In this document: positions 13,024-14,193 of the stretch, piece by piece
How positions within the stretch are numbered: position 1 is the first letter of the stretch
Layout: every line of letters starts with the position of its first letter
Source of the DNA: an uncultured Prevotellaceae bacterium
Lineage (GTDB): Bacteria; Bacteroidota; Bacteroidia; Bacteroidales; Bacteroidaceae
Assembly (NCBI GenBank): GCA_947303695.1
Contig: CAMYYX010000033.1
Span: 1-14,193 of the forward strand
Direction of reading: 5' to 3'
Length of the DNA stretch: 14,193 nt
Notes under the pieces: generated by a model
What the model was told of the DNA's origin: nothing
Seen by the model: only the letters and a program-made list of their open reading frames with translations
The model's database searches: none
Program-made: the position numbers and the translations under genes

Positions 13024-13044
13024 TCTAATACATAATTCATAATA
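13024..13044. repeat. Three-unit 7-bp array before the C10 protease
   Basis: TCTAATA (13024), CATAATT (13031) and CATAATA (13038) are in tandem and run into the start codon. The 13-mer CATAATTCATAAT also occurs before the C69 peptidase gene (1528-1540). The 21-base gap has no promoter. Confidence 0.6.
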
Positions 13045-14193
13045 TGAAGAAATTGTCCATCCTACTAAGTGCCTTGATGGTTTCGGCATCCCTGATGGCC
13101 GACCCAATCGATGCAGAGAGAGCAAAGTCATTGGCTGCTCAGTTCATGCCGTCAGCCAGTACACAACCCAAATTGGTGAAGACCGCAGCCCGTCGCAGTA
13201 GCAGCGGACGCAGGTTGGCGCCTGCTTATCAGAAAACAGCACCTTATTATATATTCAGTAGGGGCGAGAACCAAGGGTTCGTCATCGTCAGTGGTGACGA
13301 TGCGTTGCCCGAAGTGCTCGGCTATACCGAAAGTGGCGATTACGACGAGACCAACATGTCTCCATTCTTGAAATGGTATCTCGACTATTATGGTAGCATG
13401 ATTGAGGAAGCACAGGAAACTCGGTTGCCACGTCGTGCTCCTCAGCTGACAGCTGCTGAACGAGTAGATATTGCACCGATGATTGCTACCCATTGGGATC
13501 AAGGATGGCCATATAGCAACCTCTGTCCTGACCGCAAAGACGGGGGCGGTAAGTGTCTGACGGGATGTGTGGCTACTGCAGCCGCTCAGGTTCTGTACTA
13601 TTGGCATAAGGATCTGACGGAAGTCACACTTGCTGCAACCTCCAGTTATACATACGGCGATCAGGCTAAAGCTACGCGAGCCTTCCCTAAAGGAACTCAA
13701 CTGAAGTGGGACCTGATGCGGACGAAATACGGAACAGAACCCGAAGAATACCGCACAGCTGTTGCTACGTTAATGGCTGTCGTTGGAGGTGGAGCTGGTT
13801 TGACCTACGGATCGAGTACGGCAGGCTATCCTGAGAACTGCATCAATGTGTTCAAGAATATATTTGGCATGAACGGTGGAACACATAAATATAAGGACCA
13901 TGGTGGCCAGACAGAGGTTAGTGATGAGAATTGGGCTACTCAGCTCTACAACGAACTGATGAAGCAAGCGCCGATTCTCTATGCCGGATGCCGCGAATAT
14001 AAGGATAACAATGGTGACACTCAAGCTGAAGGACATGCTATCGTTATCGACGGTTATCAAGCCAAGACAGGCTATTTCCACTTCAACTTAGGATGGGGCG
14101 GACAAGGTGATGGTTATTTCACCGTAGCACGTAGTCAAAGTCCGTCGTGGGGGTTCAACGACTCATGGCAGGAATATGTCATCGGTGTCTCAC
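13044..14193 (+). CDS. Secreted C10-family cysteine protease (streptopain/interpain-like), 3' end cut by the window
   Basis: The frame opens at the ATG at 13044 and stays open to the window edge, giving 383 codons. Family C10 enzymes are secreted papain-fold proteases made as inactive precursors. The visible order is: a signal peptide (KKLSILLSALMVSASLMA, likely cut before Asp20); an inhibitory Spi-like propeptide (about 20-125, with APYYIFSR, GFVIVSGDDALPEVLGYTESG and PFLKWYL); an arginine-containing segment RLPRRAPQL (about 131-139) where activation cleavage would be plausible; then the catalytic domain (IAPMIATHWDQGWPYSNLCP). Cys175 in CLTGCVATAAAQ is the nucleophile and His331 in GHAIVIDGY the catalytic histidine. 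Trp351 lies in the conserved LGWGGQGDGYF. All catalytic features are intact. Any C-terminal sorting domain for type IX secretion would lie beyond the window. It may be cotranscribed with lepA. Confidence 0.94.
   Translation, partial: MKKLSILLSALMVSASLMADPIDAERAKSLAAQFMPSASTQPKLVKTAARRSSSGRRLAPAYQKTAPYYIFSRGENQGFVIVSGDDALPEVLGYTESGDYDETNMSPFLKWYLDYYGSMIEEAQETRLPRRAPQLTAAERVDIAPMIATHWDQGWPYSNLCPDRKDGGGKCLTGCVATAAAQVLYYWHKDLTEVTLAATSSYTYGDQAKATRAFPKGTQLKWDLMRTKYGTEPEEYRTAVATLMAVVGGGAGLTYGSSTAGYPENCINVFKNIFGMNGGTHKYKDHGGQTEVSDENWATQLYNELMKQAPILYAGCREYKDNNGDTQAEGHAIVIDGYQAKTGYFHFNLGWGGQGDGYFTVARSQSPSWGFNDSWQEYVIGVS

Noticed and set aside
13152..13700. 182-residue open frame antisense to the C10 protease
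   Set aside because: The opposite strand has an intact signal peptide, Spi-like propeptide and catalytic motifs; the antisense frame has none.

Overview
The window is a chromosomal stretch of a Bacteroidales bacterium, most likely Prevotella or a close relative. The evidence is the protein families (PL10 pectate lyase, C10 and C69 peptidases, reverse rubrerythrin, DUF4348-like lipoprotein), start codons without consistent Shine-Dalgarno sequences, and promoters of the Bacteroidetes type (TAnnTTTG at -7 with a TTTG/TTG-like -33). It carries eleven complete genes plus one gene cut by each window edge. I see no phage, transposon, CRISPR, tRNA, rRNA or defence island. No gene-free stretch exceeds 300 bases; the longest gap is 241 bases (3925-4165).

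Layout. 1-3206, plus strand: the 3' part of nadC (NAD synthesis), a methionine-rich exported protein, and a C69 dipeptidase, with no clear promoter between them. 3211-3924, minus strand: a tRNA m6A37 methyltransferase that converges on the dipeptidase with 4 bases between stop codons. 4166-6811, plus strand: a pectin/galacturonate pair, tagaturonate reductase (uxaB) and a secreted PL10 pectate lyase, behind a good promoter whose -33 box lies in a perfect 20-bp palindrome. 6966-7529: a reverse rubrerythrin (peroxide reduction) behind a promoter with a PerR-box-like sequence, closed by a strong bidirectional terminator. 7587-8177, minus strand: a small lipoprotein. 8374-11050, plus strand: a DUF4348-like lipoprotein, murB (peptidoglycan precursor synthesis) and a PhnP-like metallo-hydrolase. 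11238-14193: lepA (EF4), then a secreted C10 cysteine protease that runs off the window.

Most of this is ordinary metabolism and housekeeping. The pattern that gene annotation does not explain is in the gaps. At least five intergenic regions contain short, degenerate tandem arrays with a strict 7-bp period. The unit sequence differs from site to site, and one such array lies inside the trmN6 coding sequence, where it encodes an enlarged linker. This is my leading observation. The candidate uxaB operator and the PerR-like box before rubrerythrin come next. I found no convincing new multi-gene system.
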